From the NCBI GenBank assembly GCA_018992685.1, contig JACVGT010000014.1, positions 62,001 to 126,000 of the forward strand: a DNA stretch of 64,000 nt, written 5' to 3'. The notes beneath the pieces are model-generated. The model did no database searches. It had not been told where the DNA came from and was given only the letters and a program-made list of their open reading frames with translations. The stretch comes from Theionarchaea archaeon. GTDB lineage: Archaea; Methanobacteriota_B; Thermococci; Methanofastidiosales; SZ-28-30. Below, piece by piece: positions 49,478-58,139 of this stretch; within the stretch, counting starts at the first letter, position 1; each line of letters starts with the position of its first letter. The position numbers and the translations under genes are program-made.

Positions 49478-50689
49478 ATGCCTACGCTTGTTGAGACCAT
49501 CGTTTCAAAGCACAAGGAATCACCAGTCAGAGCAGGGGACGAGATTGAAGAATTGCCTGTCGATAGACTGCTTATTAATGATGTGGCAGCCGTACAGCTG
49601 GTGGAACGCTACAGGGAAATTGAGGATCTACTTCCGGCTCCTTTTGATCCTTCATCTGTATTTGTAGTATTGGACCACGTAGTTCCCCCTTGTGATTCCG
49701 TGATAGCTGATAACCTGCAGAGAACAAAGCAATTTGCCCGTACGCTGCACCTGAACCTCTTCAAAGAGGGGGAAGGGATCGAACACGTCCTCCTTCCTGA
49801 AAATAACCTGGTCAGTCCAGGTGATATTCTACTGGGAACGGATTCTCACACCTGTACGAATGGGGCTTTGGGTTGTTTCGCGTTCGGTATCGGGATCACA
49901 GATGCTCTGTTCGTCCTGTTCACAGGAACTTTCTATAACTTTGTCGTACCAGAAACAGTTTTGCTGACCTGTTCAGGCAAGCTTCAAAAGGGGGTTTATG
50001 CCAAAGACCTGATTCTGTACGTGTTGTCCCACCTTGATCAGCAAAAGATGTTGAATAAAGTACTTCAATTCAGTGGCCCAGTCTTTGCGTCCATGCCGCT
50101 CGATGGAATGCTGACGGTTTGTAACATGACCACAGAAATCAGTGCAAAGACGGGGATCATGCCCTATGAAACTAGGGAAGACCTATCAGCAGAATTTGCA
50201 GAAAGATATACCTTTGATGTTACCCCGCTTGAACCCGTTGTGGCTGTTCCTCACTCCCCGCTGAATGGAAAGCCAGTGGCTGAACTGACCGTTGAGATCA
50301 CCAAAGCATTCCTCGGGTCATGCACCAATAGCAGGCTGTCTGATCTGCAGGTAGCAGCTTCCATTCTCAGGGGTAAGAAAGTCAAAGACACAGTAGATTT
50401 GTATATTGTGCCGGGTTCCCGGAAAATCTATGAAAAAATCCAGGAGAGTGGTATCCTTTCCACCTTCATCCAGGCAGGGGCTGTTATTCTCCCCCCGAAT
50501 TGCGCAGCCTGCTTTGGTAGACATATGGGGGTCTTGGGACCCAGCGATGTGTGTATTTCTTCGGCAAACAGGAATTTCGTTGGGAGAATGGGGTCTAAGG
50601 ATGCCAAAGTATATCTTGGGTCCCCAGCCACCGTGGCTGCATCTGCATTGACAGGGATGATAACTGATCCAAGGGAGGTCCTACCATGA
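49478..50689 (+). CDS. Aconitase-family hydro-lyase large subunit (LeuC/HacA-like)
   Basis: A 403-residue large subunit of the 3-isopropylmalate dehydratase/homoaconitase group. The 4Fe-4S cluster cysteines are at FLGSCTNSRLSDL and ILPPNCAACFGRHMGVLGP, with substrate-binding GTDSHTCTNGALGCFAFGIG. It could act in leucine, coenzyme B or lysine synthesis, or on another 2-alkylmalate; it cannot be decided here. ATG 49478 is 27 nt from the ACTTTTTATTG TATA box, hence leaderless, and it is translated before the small subunit (4-nt overlap). Confidence 0.92.
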   Translation: MPTLVETIVSKHKESPVRAGDEIEELPVDRLLINDVAAVQLVERYREIEDLLPAPFDPSSVFVVLDHVVPPCDSVIADNLQRTKQFARTLHLNLFKEGEGIEHVLLPENNLVSPGDILLGTDSHTCTNGALGCFAFGIGITDALFVLFTGTFYNFVVPETVLLTCSGKLQKGVYAKDLILYVLSHLDQQKMLNKVLQFSGPVFASMPLDGMLTVCNMTTEISAKTGIMPYETREDLSAEFAERYTFDVTPLEPVVAVPHSPLNGKPVAELTVEITKAFLGSCTNSRLSDLQVAASILRGKKVKDTVDLYIVPGSRKIYEKIQESGILSTFIQAGAVILPPNCAACFGRHMGVLGPSDVCISSANRNFVGRMGSKDAKVYLGSPATVAASALTGMITDPREVLP

Positions 50690-51171
50690 AAATTGAAGGG
50701 ACTGCCCTACCAGTGGGAGATGACATTGATACTGATCTCATTATTCCTACATTCGCACTACAGAAGTCAAGGGATCCCAGAACGTTCGCTGACTATGCCT
50801 TCTGCCACACCATACCGGGGTTCAAAGAGATACCTGAGAAAATCATCGTTGCTGGCCACAACTTCGGGTGCGGATCATCCCGGGAGGAAGCAGTTTTTGC
50901 CCTCCTATATGCGGATGTTAAGGCAGTTCTGGCCAGGTCTTTTGCCCCTATCTTCAAGAGAAATGCATTCAATAATGCATTACTGTCTATAGAGATGGAT
51001 ACGTCAAGAATCAAGAAGAGTGATCCTCTGAGAATTGATCTAGACAGGAAAACGGTATGTGACACTACAACGGGAGAAGACTACTCATTTACACTGACTG
51101 CAGCTGAAGAAACGTTGATTCAGCACGGTGGATTACTGCCCATGTTAAGGAAACGGCTTGCCAATCCGTGA
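50686..51171 (+). CDS. Aconitase-family hydro-lyase small subunit (LeuD/HacB-like)
   Basis: The 161-residue swivel subunit. It starts with VGDDIDTDLIIPTFALQKSRDP and has VAGHNFGCGSSREEAVFALL, the family core. The substrate loop, RYL plus variable residues in LeuD and HacB families, reads TFALQKSRDP here, different from the YLRT or YLVY patterns I know. The specificity is therefore open; this may be a hydro-lyase with its own substrate. The overlap of ATGA with the large subunit and identical order in many archaea secure the pairing. Confidence 0.9.
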   Translation: MKIEGTALPVGDDIDTDLIIPTFALQKSRDPRTFADYAFCHTIPGFKEIPEKIIVAGHNFGCGSSREEAVFALLYADVKAVLARSFAPIFKRNAFNNALLSIEMDTSRIKKSDPLRIDLDRKTVCDTTTGEDYSFTLTAAEETLIQHGGLLPMLRKRLANP

Positions 51172-51233
51172 AGGACTCATGCTGGCTTGAAAGGTTAGAG
51201 GATTAGGTTCACCCGTCATGTTCTACCTGAGAA

Positions 51234-52394
51234 TCACTCCACGTTGTGTCTGCGCATTCTCAGCCCGATGAGAACGGACACAATAATGGCTGGAATGAGC
51301 AGGATGGCAGGAATTCCTACCTCGTTCTCTTCTTCAACTTCTCCTCTTTCTTCTTTCTCGAAAAGAGGTTCCTCTACTCCCGATTCCTTCTCTTCTGCTA
51401 CTGGTCCTTCCTGGGGAGACACAAGGTCCTGGTCTGAAGTCTCAACTTCGCTGGGTTCAACCTGGCTGCCATCTTTCCCTTTCTGAGCATCCACATACAC
51501 CATCTGAACCTTATCCAAATCTATCTCTCCCAGCCCCATTTCGTACGCAGCCGTGAGATGCCCAACATCATCACTGTCCCGCTCCAGAAGCTCACACGCA
51601 TACCTGTCAATGGCGACAGGGTCCACACCAACAACAACCTCCCCGACCTCGTTCACTTTGCCGGGGCCTCGAGGTCCATTACTCATCAAAATCCGGTAGG
51701 CATCCAGTACTATCAGATCTGGCTTCACCAAACTGCTCAAATCAGCAATGCACTGGTCCAATCCTCGGGTATGAAACTCTCCTCTGTTCCACACAACACC
51801 CATTAGATTCTTCATGGATACAGTAATTTTGGCGGAGCCGTGCACCTTCGCTATGGGTACATTGATGAATACATCTGCACCCAGGACCTCCTTTGACAGC
51901 TCCGTTTTCTTCAGTTTCCTTCCCAGTGGAATGTCCACTTCCTCATAATCCCCACGGGAATCTATTACCTTGATTTTCCCTCCAGCCTGGACCACTGCAT
52001 CTTTTATCTCTGACGTGTCCATGCACATCCGACCATTCTCCAGAGTATTATCAACCACCACAACCTCTGAGGCACCTGCTTCCCTGCATATCTCTACAAG
52101 TCTTCCCACCAGTTCGGGGTTTGTGGTAGCTGCCCGAGAAGGCGGCTGATTGAATGACATATTGACCTTGATTACGACTTTTTGTCCTTTCCTCACCACC
52201 TTCCCGATGCCCCCGATGCCCTTGAGAGCTGCATCCACGAGTTCTCCAGGAGTCCCATTTTGGGCAATCACCAGTTCTGTACCTGAAGACGCATGCAGTA
52301 CTGGCGCAAAACGGCTGATCCTCTCAAGCAATGATGCACTCAGGAATAGTCCAGCTCCTTCTCTGAAGAATTCCCGTCTGGTCATGATGCGCAT
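51234..52394 (-). CDS. Tat-exported DUF362 protein with C-terminal membrane anchor
   Basis: A 386-residue protein. The N-terminus MTRREFFREGAGLFLSASLL carries a twin-arginine signal. A DUF362 domain follows (VVRKGQKVVIKVNMSFNQPP, GADVFINVPIAKVHGSAKITVSMKNLMG, VVVGVDPVAIDRYACELL). Then comes an acidic, low-complexity linker (residues 300-355) and one membrane helix (IPAILLIPAIIVSVLIGL) with a basic end RMRRHNVE. It should stand outside the cell anchored by the C-terminal helix. Function of DUF362 is unclear, often with iron-sulfur domains that are missing here. Leaderless: TATA GTTTATAAATC is 26 nt upstream. Confidence 0.85.
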   Translation of the reverse strand: MRIMTRREFFREGAGLFLSASLLERISRFAPVLHASSGTELVIAQNGTPGELVDAALKGIGGIGKVVRKGQKVVIKVNMSFNQPPSRAATTNPELVGRLVEICREAGASEVVVVDNTLENGRMCMDTSEIKDAVVQAGGKIKVIDSRGDYEEVDIPLGRKLKKTELSKEVLGADVFINVPIAKVHGSAKITVSMKNLMGVVWNRGEFHTRGLDQCIADLSSLVKPDLIVLDAYRILMSNGPRGPGKVNEVGEVVVGVDPVAIDRYACELLERDSDDVGHLTAAYEMGLGEIDLDKVQMVYVDAQKGKDGSQVEPSEVETSDQDLVSPQEGPVAEEKESGVEEPLFEKEERGEVEEENEVGIPAILLIPAIIVSVLIGLRMRRHNVE

Positions 52395-52457
52395 AGTATG
52401 TATCTGATTGCAGATTTATAAACCTAGCCCGGCACCAGCAACGGACAGGCGCAACAT

Positions 52458-52817
52458 TCAGGCCAGCTTTTCCTCAATCATCTTGCACCATTCTTTCGCT
52501 TCTTCTATAATGACTTTTTTCAACTTTTTTCTTGATATGGCAGAATATCTGTATATATATCCCCTCTTGAGACTGTCAGCGCGCCTGACAGCCAGCCCCT
52601 GATTCATCAGTTGGTCCAGTGCCTTCTGGACTGTGCTCCGATGTCTCTCCACTGCCTGGGCAATTTCCTTGGCAGTAACCCCTGAATGTGAAAAAAGATA
52701 GAAGAGGACTGTGCTCTCCAGATCATTCAATGAAAGAAGACAGGATAACAGCCGATCTTCGTCCATCTTGTCAATCTGCAGTTTACTGCACAGGTTCTCA
52801 TTCATGAGAAACCGCAT
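52458..52817 (-). CDS. Winged-helix transcriptional regulator
   Basis: A 119-residue regulator. The helix-turn-helix is at residues about 36-80: LESTVLFYLFSHSGVTAKEIAQAVERHRSTVQKALDQLMNQGLAV, a TrmB/ArsR-like winged-helix. The basic wing RRADSLKRGYIYRYS follows. There is no sensor domain. It overlaps the thioredoxin stop by one base (TAATG), so it is co-transcribed after thioredoxin and may be a redox-linked regulator, though no conserved Cys pair is present; only Cys 10, 26 and about 110. Confidence 0.8.
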   Translation of the reverse strand: MRFLMNENLCSKLQIDKMDEDRLLSCLLSLNDLESTVLFYLFSHSGVTAKEIAQAVERHRSTVQKALDQLMNQGLAVRRADSLKRGYIYRYSAISRKKLKKVIIEEAKEWCKMIEEKLA

Positions 52818-53200
52818 TACAGTGCCTCCATAATCTGCTGCTCCAGATGCTGCTGTGGAACAGCTCCCACAATGCGCTTGACTGGTGAACCTTTTTTGAA
52901 CACCAGCAATGTGGGAATGCTCATGACCTGGTATCGAGCGGCGGTCTTGGGGTTTTCGTCCACATTCAACTTGGCGAAAACCACCCTGCCTGCCATCTTC
53001 TCAGCCAGTGCTTCTACGGCTGGCTCGATCATCTTGCAGGGCATGCACCAGCTAGCCCACAAATCCACAACCACAGCATCATAGTTCCTGAGAGCGTCCT
53101 CAAAATCGCTGTCGGTAACCTTGATGGGTTTCTTGGGCATATTTGCCTCATCCTGAAGCTTTTCCAATTTTTCCTGACGAATACGTTGACGTTCATCCAT
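52817..53200 (-). CDS. trxA: Thioredoxin
   Basis: A 127-residue thioredoxin with a 20-residue charged N-terminal extension (RQRIRQEKLEKLQDEAN). The active site is WASWCMPCKMIEP (WCMPC in place of WCGPC), followed by cis-Pro in MSIPTLLVFKKGSPV. A bacterial-type fold of about 105 residues. The Met in the CxxC may shift the redox potential. It leads the two-gene operon with the winged-helix regulator. Confidence 0.95.
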   Translation of the reverse strand: MDERQRIRQEKLEKLQDEANMPKKPIKVTDSDFEDALRNYDAVVVDLWASWCMPCKMIEPAVEALAEKMAGRVVFAKLNVDENPKTAARYQVMSIPTLLVFKKGSPVKRIVGAVPQQHLEQQIMEAL

Positions 53201-53387
53201 GGGTATGGTGCTTGGTGCACGGTTATAAAGGTTTCGATTATTTATGCAACATCTTTGCGCAACTTTTCTTCTAGATGAAAACCTGTTCTTTCGTCACGGG
53301 GACTCAGTTAAAGAAGTGAACCCGTATCACTGTTGGGAATTCTGCAGTACAACAAACCTTTATATTTAGCAGCTCTAACAGGAGACT

Positions 53388-54122
53388 ATGAGCGAGGAGC
53401 TGCAGAAGGAAGAACGCCAGGAACTGCTTGAAAAACTGGGGATATCCCTACCGAAAGATGAAGAATTTGAAGAACTCCTTGAACGGGAAGGAATTGGATA
53501 TTTGATTAGGAAAGATGTTCAGGAATCTTTTTCTCCTGGCGAAATTGAAAGGATTAACAAGAATATTGACAGTATTCTGGCTGATCTTGCAGCTTCTCCC
53601 ACTGGTCTTTCGGGAACTGAAAGAATCATCAGTGAAGTGCTCCAGAAAGAGGCCAAGAACCTGGGTACGTTTGTTGTTCAGGGAATACAGTGTGACATGA
53701 GAGAAAAAGGATATGGCTGGAAAGGGACCACTTCCATATTTATGTCAGCTGAAGACTGGTCCAAGGCGACCAAGCAGGTGGAACTGATTGCCCGGCTTAC
53801 TTTGATGAAGCTGGCCAGAAACAGGGGACTGGTCCCCAAGGTGACAATCAATTTTGAGAAACAGAAAGGAGATGCGGAAGGACAATCTGCACTCACGCCG
53901 GCTGAAGCTGCAGCTCAGATTGAGGCATTCGCCAGGAAGTTGCTGGGAGACGACTATATCATGGTGAAGAAACGCCTGCAGAAGAACTTCACGAACAAGG
54001 AGGACTTGATGGATGCCTGCTCTGAGGTACAGCGTATTGTCACTCTGTTCATTGATGAGAGTCTGGCAAACAGCTTTAGAGATAGAGTTGCAGATATTGT
54101 GTACAGGATTCAAGGTGGTTAA
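53388..54122 (+). CDS. Conserved-looking helical protein of unknown function
   Basis: A 244-residue, charged, soluble protein, mostly helical: EELQKEERQELLEKLG at the start, then a central mixed region (GTFVVQGIQCDMREKGYGWKG, W-S-K-A-T-K-Q), and a helical end. One Cys near residue 103 and one near 215. No catalytic motif and no family recognised. It is leaderless (TATA CCTTTATATTT is centred 26 nt upstream of the ATG) and directly precedes the KaiC-like ATPase gene, whose ATG starts at the base after its stop, so the two probably work together. Confidence 0.6.
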   Translation: MSEELQKEERQELLEKLGISLPKDEEFEELLEREGIGYLIRKDVQESFSPGEIERINKNIDSILADLAASPTGLSGTERIISEVLQKEAKNLGTFVVQGIQCDMREKGYGWKGTTSIFMSAEDWSKATKQVELIARLTLMKLARNRGLVPKVTINFEKQKGDAEGQSALTPAEAAAQIEAFARKLLGDDYIMVKKRLQKNFTNKEDLMDACSEVQRIVTLFIDESLANSFRDRVADIVYRIQGG

Positions 54123-54827
54123 ATGAGAAGAGTCAAGACGGGTGTTCCAGGATTGGACAAAATGCTGCACGGAGGATTGATAGCGGGGAGGCCATACGTC
54201 ATTGCAGGCCCTCCCGGTTCAGGGAAGACTATTCTGGGTATGCATTTTTTACTCCAGGGAATTGAAGATGGGGTCAGGGGGCTGTACATTTCATTATCTG
54301 AACCAGCAGGAGAAATAAGAGACAACATGAGTGCCTTTGGATGGGACATCTCCCGCGTAAGAATTCTGGATGTATCTCCTGAGGGGGGGACAGGTGTGTG
54401 GGTACTCCCCACAGATGGACTACTGGAGAGTGTTCGGTTCAATGTGGCCAACCTCAATAATCTGATAACCTCTGAATTGACCGTGCATAAGGTGGGGAAT
54501 ATTGTCATTGATTCCATTACTGCCCTGAAAGAGTTGTGTGAAAGAGAGAGGGACATACGGGTGGATCTGTTATCTCTCATGAATTACCTTTCAGAAAATA
54601 GGTGTACATCCCTTCTCATAAGCGAGTCTCTAGGAGAGGCTGTAGAGGTGGAAAGCTTCCTGGCCAGGGGAACGGTGAGACTACAGACAGTTTTCCTCAA
54701 TGGCAAGAGAAAGCGCTCCATCCTGGTAGAGAAAATGAGGGGAACCGGATTTGATGAAGAAGCGCGCCCCATGAAGATAACAAGAAGGGGCATTGAGGTA
54801 TATCCTTCTGAATCTCTGCTGGAATAA
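54123..54827 (+). CDS. KaiC/RecA-superfamily ATPase
   Basis: A 234-residue single KaiC-type domain: TGVPGLDKMLHGGLIAGRPYVIAGPPGSGKT with Walker A in GPPGSGKT (about residues 30-37), the GMHFLLQGIEDGVRGLYISLSE block, and Walker B NIVIDSITAL. No C-terminal second domain. Archaeal KaiC-like proteins take part in signalling, motility (FlaH-like) or DNA-linked processes; partners tell which. Here the only partner is the unknown protein in front. The protein ends IEVYPSESLLE. Confidence 0.85.
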   Translation: MRRVKTGVPGLDKMLHGGLIAGRPYVIAGPPGSGKTILGMHFLLQGIEDGVRGLYISLSEPAGEIRDNMSAFGWDISRVRILDVSPEGGTGVWVLPTDGLLESVRFNVANLNNLITSELTVHKVGNIVIDSITALKELCERERDIRVDLLSLMNYLSENRCTSLLISESLGEAVEVESFLARGTVRLQTVFLNGKRKRSILVEKMRGTGFDEEARPMKITRRGIEVYPSESLLE

Positions 54828-54871
54828 TCATATCTAAAAGAATCAGAAATAAAACAAAAGAAAAAAGGGGA

Positions 54872-55315
54872 TCAATGCATCGTTGAGCACCCAAGTGCGG
54901 GACCCAGGCTGCCTGGATTGTACGGCACTGGAATGAAGGCTGCGTATACGGTATTGGTCCCATATTCGTTGCTTGCAGAGACACCGATGTAGGCAACCTT
55001 TCCCTGTTCACTATCACTGATTGACAGGGGGATTCTCTCGAATAGATCTGGCCCAAACTTCGGATCGTATCCAGGGACTGGGATACCATTAAATTCAATG
55101 TATAACTCATTCGTGGTACCTGATGCATACACCAAGAGGTAGATAATACCTCCATTTGGAATAGACGGCAGCTCAACCTCTCTGCACTGTTCAGGGTGAA
55201 CGAACATTGTAACCTGTTTGGGATGGATAATGGCTACTCGTGGAACTTCATTTGCGCCTACAAATGATGTAAAGATCACCAAAGCAACAAAGGCTGCAAA
55301 TATTCCTTTTTTCAC
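54872..55315 (-). CDS. Secreted small protein A (paralogue of 55502-55957)
   Basis: A 147-residue protein with a signal peptide (MKKGIFAAFVALVIFTSFVGA, cleavage likely after GA-N). The mature part has VPRVAIIHPKQVTMFVHP, CREVELPSIPNGGIIYLLVYASGT, ELYIEFNG, and a C-terminal NEYGTNTVYAAFIPVP and GCSTMH. These blocks match the next gene, 40-45 percent identical by eye. Two Cys remain (about 46 and 144). It seems to be a beta-rich exported domain; no family is recognised. A minus-strand TATA (AGGTATATAAAGG) and AAAGAGGTG precede the start. Confidence 0.65.
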   Translation of the reverse strand: MKKGIFAAFVALVIFTSFVGANEVPRVAIIHPKQVTMFVHPEQCREVELPSIPNGGIIYLLVYASGTTNELYIEFNGIPVPGYDPKFGPDLFERIPLSISDSEQGKVAYIGVSASNEYGTNTVYAAFIPVPYNPGSLGPALGCSTMH

Positions 55316-55501
55316 ATTTACACCTCTTTCTTACTTTATATTTGATTTAATCCTTTATATACCTTTCGTTTTCTATAAAAATTTACTTTACCCGGAATTA
55401 GCAGGAGATGTCCTTCCTGGAGTGCAAAGGGGAGAGATACGAGGAATGAGAAGGGAAGCGGTTGAAAAAAGGATGAAAGAGAGATGGAAAAGCCAGCCCA
55501 G

Positions 55502-55957
55502 TCAGTACATTGTGGTACACCCGTAGGCAGCAGTCATCTCGCCGCCCCCTGTGGGAATGGGTATGAATACTGAATACACCGTGTTTGCCCCGTATTGGTT
55601 GACAGCGCGGGCCATGACGTAACAGGGCTTGTGTTGATACTGTTCTTCGATGATGACAGGAATAATCTCCAGGGTTTCAGGAGTGACTTTTGGATAGTAG
55701 ATAATGGTGCCCGTTTCGTCCCTGATGGATTGGCCATTGAATTCGATATAGAGCTCATGGGCTCCACTGGTATACACCTGGAGGTAAACAGTCCCATCAT
55801 TGGGAATAGAAGGGAGTTCTCTGCTCTCGCAGATAGGGGGATAGATGAATACTTTCGCCTGTTGCGGACGCTGAATAGCTACTCGGGGAACACTTCCCGC
55901 CTGTACTGCTGATGCTGTAAGGAGGATCAGCACCAGGACTCCAATCACGTTCTTCAT
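55502..55957 (-). CDS. Secreted small protein B (paralogue of 54872-55315)
   Basis: A 151-residue exported protein with signal peptide MKNVIGVLVLILLTASAVQAG. The mature chain repeats the pattern of its neighbour: VPRVAIQRPQQAKVFIYPP, CESRELPSIPNDGTVYLQVYTSG, ELYIEFNGQSI, NQYGANTVYSVFIPIP and GCTTMY. It has a third Cys (CYVMARAVN) absent from the other copy. Same direction, 186 nt upstream. AAAGGTG precedes the ATG. The pair arose by duplication, and both keep two Cys, at the same spots, that may form a disulfide. Confidence 0.65.
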   Translation of the reverse strand: MKNVIGVLVLILLTASAVQAGSVPRVAIQRPQQAKVFIYPPICESRELPSIPNDGTVYLQVYTSGAHELYIEFNGQSIRDETGTIIYYPKVTPETLEIIPVIIEEQYQHKPCYVMARAVNQYGANTVYSVFIPIPTGGGEMTAAYGCTTMY

Positions 55958-56373
55958 GGGAACACCTTTTTCTCTCTTTGGAGAAGGAATATATAGACTT
56001 TTCTTTTACAGAAAAGGAGTCGAGGTTTCTCTTTGCAGTCCAGGTTGCGGTGGATACTTGGAGGCTGCAAACGATAGAGAAGAACTTTCAAGCATGCATT
56101 TTCAGATTGTGGCTCGGTCCTTTGATGGAAGATCCGCTCCCAGGACTCTAATCCGTGGCACGTGTACCCTTGGAATACGGTGGATAATCAACATAGCAAG
56201 GAATCCTGGACACACAAATGGCAGAACTCCGAATTTGCCCAATTCGACAGCATCGTGACAAGGAAACTCATCATTATCCACCGAGTTTCGAATAGATTCA
56301 TGCAGAAAAAGACTGGAAAATCCCTTCACAAGAAGAGCCATAACCTTATATAGGAATGTGAACAATAGTTATC
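55958..56373. other. Intergenic region upstream of fae-hps
   Basis: The 416 nt hold the GAATATATAG TATA box (complement, near 55985-55996) of the secreted-protein gene, and the CCTTATATAGG TATA box (56343-56353) 25 nt before fae-hps. Between them a minus-strand frame (about 56102-56365) has odd composition and no ribosome-binding site. I see no supported gene or RNA. Confidence 0.5.
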
Positions 56374-57582
56374 ATGAAAATTGGAGAAGCCTTAGTAGGG
56401 GATGGACTGGAAGTCGCTCATATTGATCTGATTATTGGAGAAAAGGACAGTGCAGTTGGGCAGGCTTTTGTAAGCAGCCTTGCTCAGCCTTCCTACGGTC
56501 ATACCCCTATGCTGGGCGTCATACGTCCCAACCTGCCCTCTAAACCATCCACCCTTATTGTGCCCAAAGTCACCATAAGAGGGTTCAAAGATGCAGGAAA
56601 AATGTTCGGCCCTGCCCAGGCAGGAGTTGCCAAGGCAGTGGCTGATGCAGTGGAGGAGGGACTGATTCCACGAGAACACTGCGAGGACTGGGTTGTCATT
56701 GTTTCTGTGTTTATTCACAAAGATGCTTCAGATTATCGGAAGATTTATCAATATAACTACGGAGCAACGAAACTGGCCATAAAGAGGGCCATGGAAGACT
56801 ATCCTTCGGTTGAGAAAGTCATAAGAGAGAAGGATAGGGCTACTCACCCCATCATGGGATTCAGAGTGTACCGGCTGTGGAATTCACCCTATCTGCAGGT
56901 TGCTCTTGACCTGACCAGCGAAGAACAGGTCAAGAATATCATCGAAAAACTGCCTCTCAGGGAGCGATTGCTGCTGGAAGCGGGTACGCCTCTCATAAAG
57001 AACTGCGGCATTGAAATCGTGGAAAAGATTAGGGCAATGCGACAGGAATCTTTCATTATTGCAGACCTGAAAACACTGGATGTGGGAAGGTTAGAGGTGA
57101 AAATGGCAGCAGATGCAACAGCAGATGCAGTGTGTATTTCAGGACTCGGTCCCAATGCATCGGTGGAAAAATCCATTCAGGAAGCGTACAGGCAGGGCAT
57201 TTACTCGATTGTGGACTTTATGAATGTTACAGATATTGAGAAAAAACTGAAATCTCTGAAATATAAGCCCGATATCGCCCTCATTCACCGCAATGTGGAT
57301 GTGGAGACTGCGGCCAGAGAACGAGGGGAGGAGCCGGAGACCAAATGGGGAAATATTACAGCTATCAAGAAGCTGGTCAAGCTTGTTTCAGTGGCAGGCG
57401 GCATCACGCCTCAGACCTGTGGAGAGGCACTGGACAAAGGTGCTGATATTATAGTAGTTGGCAGGTACATTATCAGGTCGTATGATCCCTACCAGGCAGC
57501 CCGGGACTTCTTGGAGAAAATGCCTCCTGATCCTGATACTATGCGACTAATCCTGGACGAAGATGAAGTGGTAGGAACATAA
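56374..57582 (+). CDS. fae-hps: Fae-Hps fusion: formaldehyde-activating enzyme and 3-hexulose-6-phosphate synthase
   Basis: A 402-residue bifunctional enzyme. Fae occupies residues 1-165: [22 protein letters not shown] (His 17), [20 protein letters not shown] and [20 protein letters not shown]. Hps follows: [40 protein letters not shown] (metal/phosphate-binding Asp/Lys), and [27 protein letters not shown]. In archaea Hps makes ribulose 5-phosphate by splitting hexulose 6-phosphate, and Fae captures the released formaldehyde. The ATG is 25 nt from TATA CCTTATATAGG, so it is leaderless. It is a second Fae besides that in the DapA fusion. Confidence 0.96.
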   Translation: MKIGEALVGDGLEVAHIDLIIGEKDSAVGQAFVSSLAQPSYGHTPMLGVIRPNLPSKPSTLIVPKVTIRGFKDAGKMFGPAQAGVAKAVADAVEEGLIPREHCEDWVVIVSVFIHKDASDYRKIYQYNYGATKLAIKRAMEDYPSVEKVIREKDRATHPIMGFRVYRLWNSPYLQVALDLTSEEQVKNIIEKLPLRERLLLEAGTPLIKNCGIEIVEKIRAMRQESFIIADLKTLDVGRLEVKMAADATADAVCISGLGPNASVEKSIQEAYRQGIYSIVDFMNVTDIEKKLKSLKYKPDIALIHRNVDVETAARERGEEPETKWGNITAIKKLVKLVSVAGGITPQTCGEALDKGADIIVVGRYIIRSYDPYQAARDFLEKMPPDPDTMRLILDEDEVVGT

Positions 57583-57738
57583 TTCTCAGTGATTTCTTTT
57601 CTTCTCTCTCTCATTTGCTGATACGTACGATAGGCTATTTGTAACAGTACCTGATTGTATTCAGCTACCAGTTACCAAAACATTTATATTGCGTCGATTA
57701 GTAGTATATGTTAATGTTACAGATAAGAGGTGATGAAC

Positions 57739-58029
57739 ATGCCAATTGCTCTTGCACCTGTTGATAGAATCTTGCGGAAAGCGGGAGCTGAAAGAGTGTC
57801 AAGAGATGCTGCTCTTGAACTGAGAGAAATCGTAGAGAATTTTGCACACAGGATTGCTAAAGAAGCTGTCAAGAGATCCAGTGAATCCGGGAGAAAGACA
57901 GTATTCAAAGAAGACGTCCTGCAGGCACCGGCATCAGTGGTGGGAAGAGTTAAAGAGAACATCTTGATAGATGTAGAGACGGAGATTTTGAGGGAGCTTG
58001 AAGATCTAATACCCCCTCGGCAAGGATAA
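57739..58029 (+). CDS. Archaeal histone with C-terminal extension
   Basis: The 96-residue protein starts with the histone fold ALAPVDRILRKAGAERVS, ELREIVENFAHRIAKEAVKR and SGRKTVFKEDVLQA: the normal three-helix histone of about 66 residues. A 32-residue C-terminal tail (SVVGRVKENILIDVETEILRELEDLIPPRQG region) follows, an acidic amphipathic helix not present in canonical HMf-type histones. AAGAGGTGATG precedes ATG 57739; GTG 57730 and ATG 57733 are alternatives. TATA box ATTTATATTG is at about 57680-57690. The tail may add DNA-bridging, oligomeric or partner-binding function. Confidence 0.9.
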   Translation: MPIALAPVDRILRKAGAERVSRDAALELREIVENFAHRIAKEAVKRSSESGRKTVFKEDVLQAPASVVGRVKENILIDVETEILRELEDLIPPRQG

Positions 58030-58139
58030 TAGCCTCATATCCCCTCTCCTTTTTTGTTGGTGCCGCTCAGACAGACTGTTTGCCCCTGATTTGCTAGAGT
58101 GACAGAAACCTTTTTAAAACAGAATCACAGACTACTTCC

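Noticed and set aside
56102-56365. Minus-strand ORF of 87 codons upstream of fae-hps
   Set aside because: No ribosome-binding site, no promoter in place, unusual composition and no recognisable motif.
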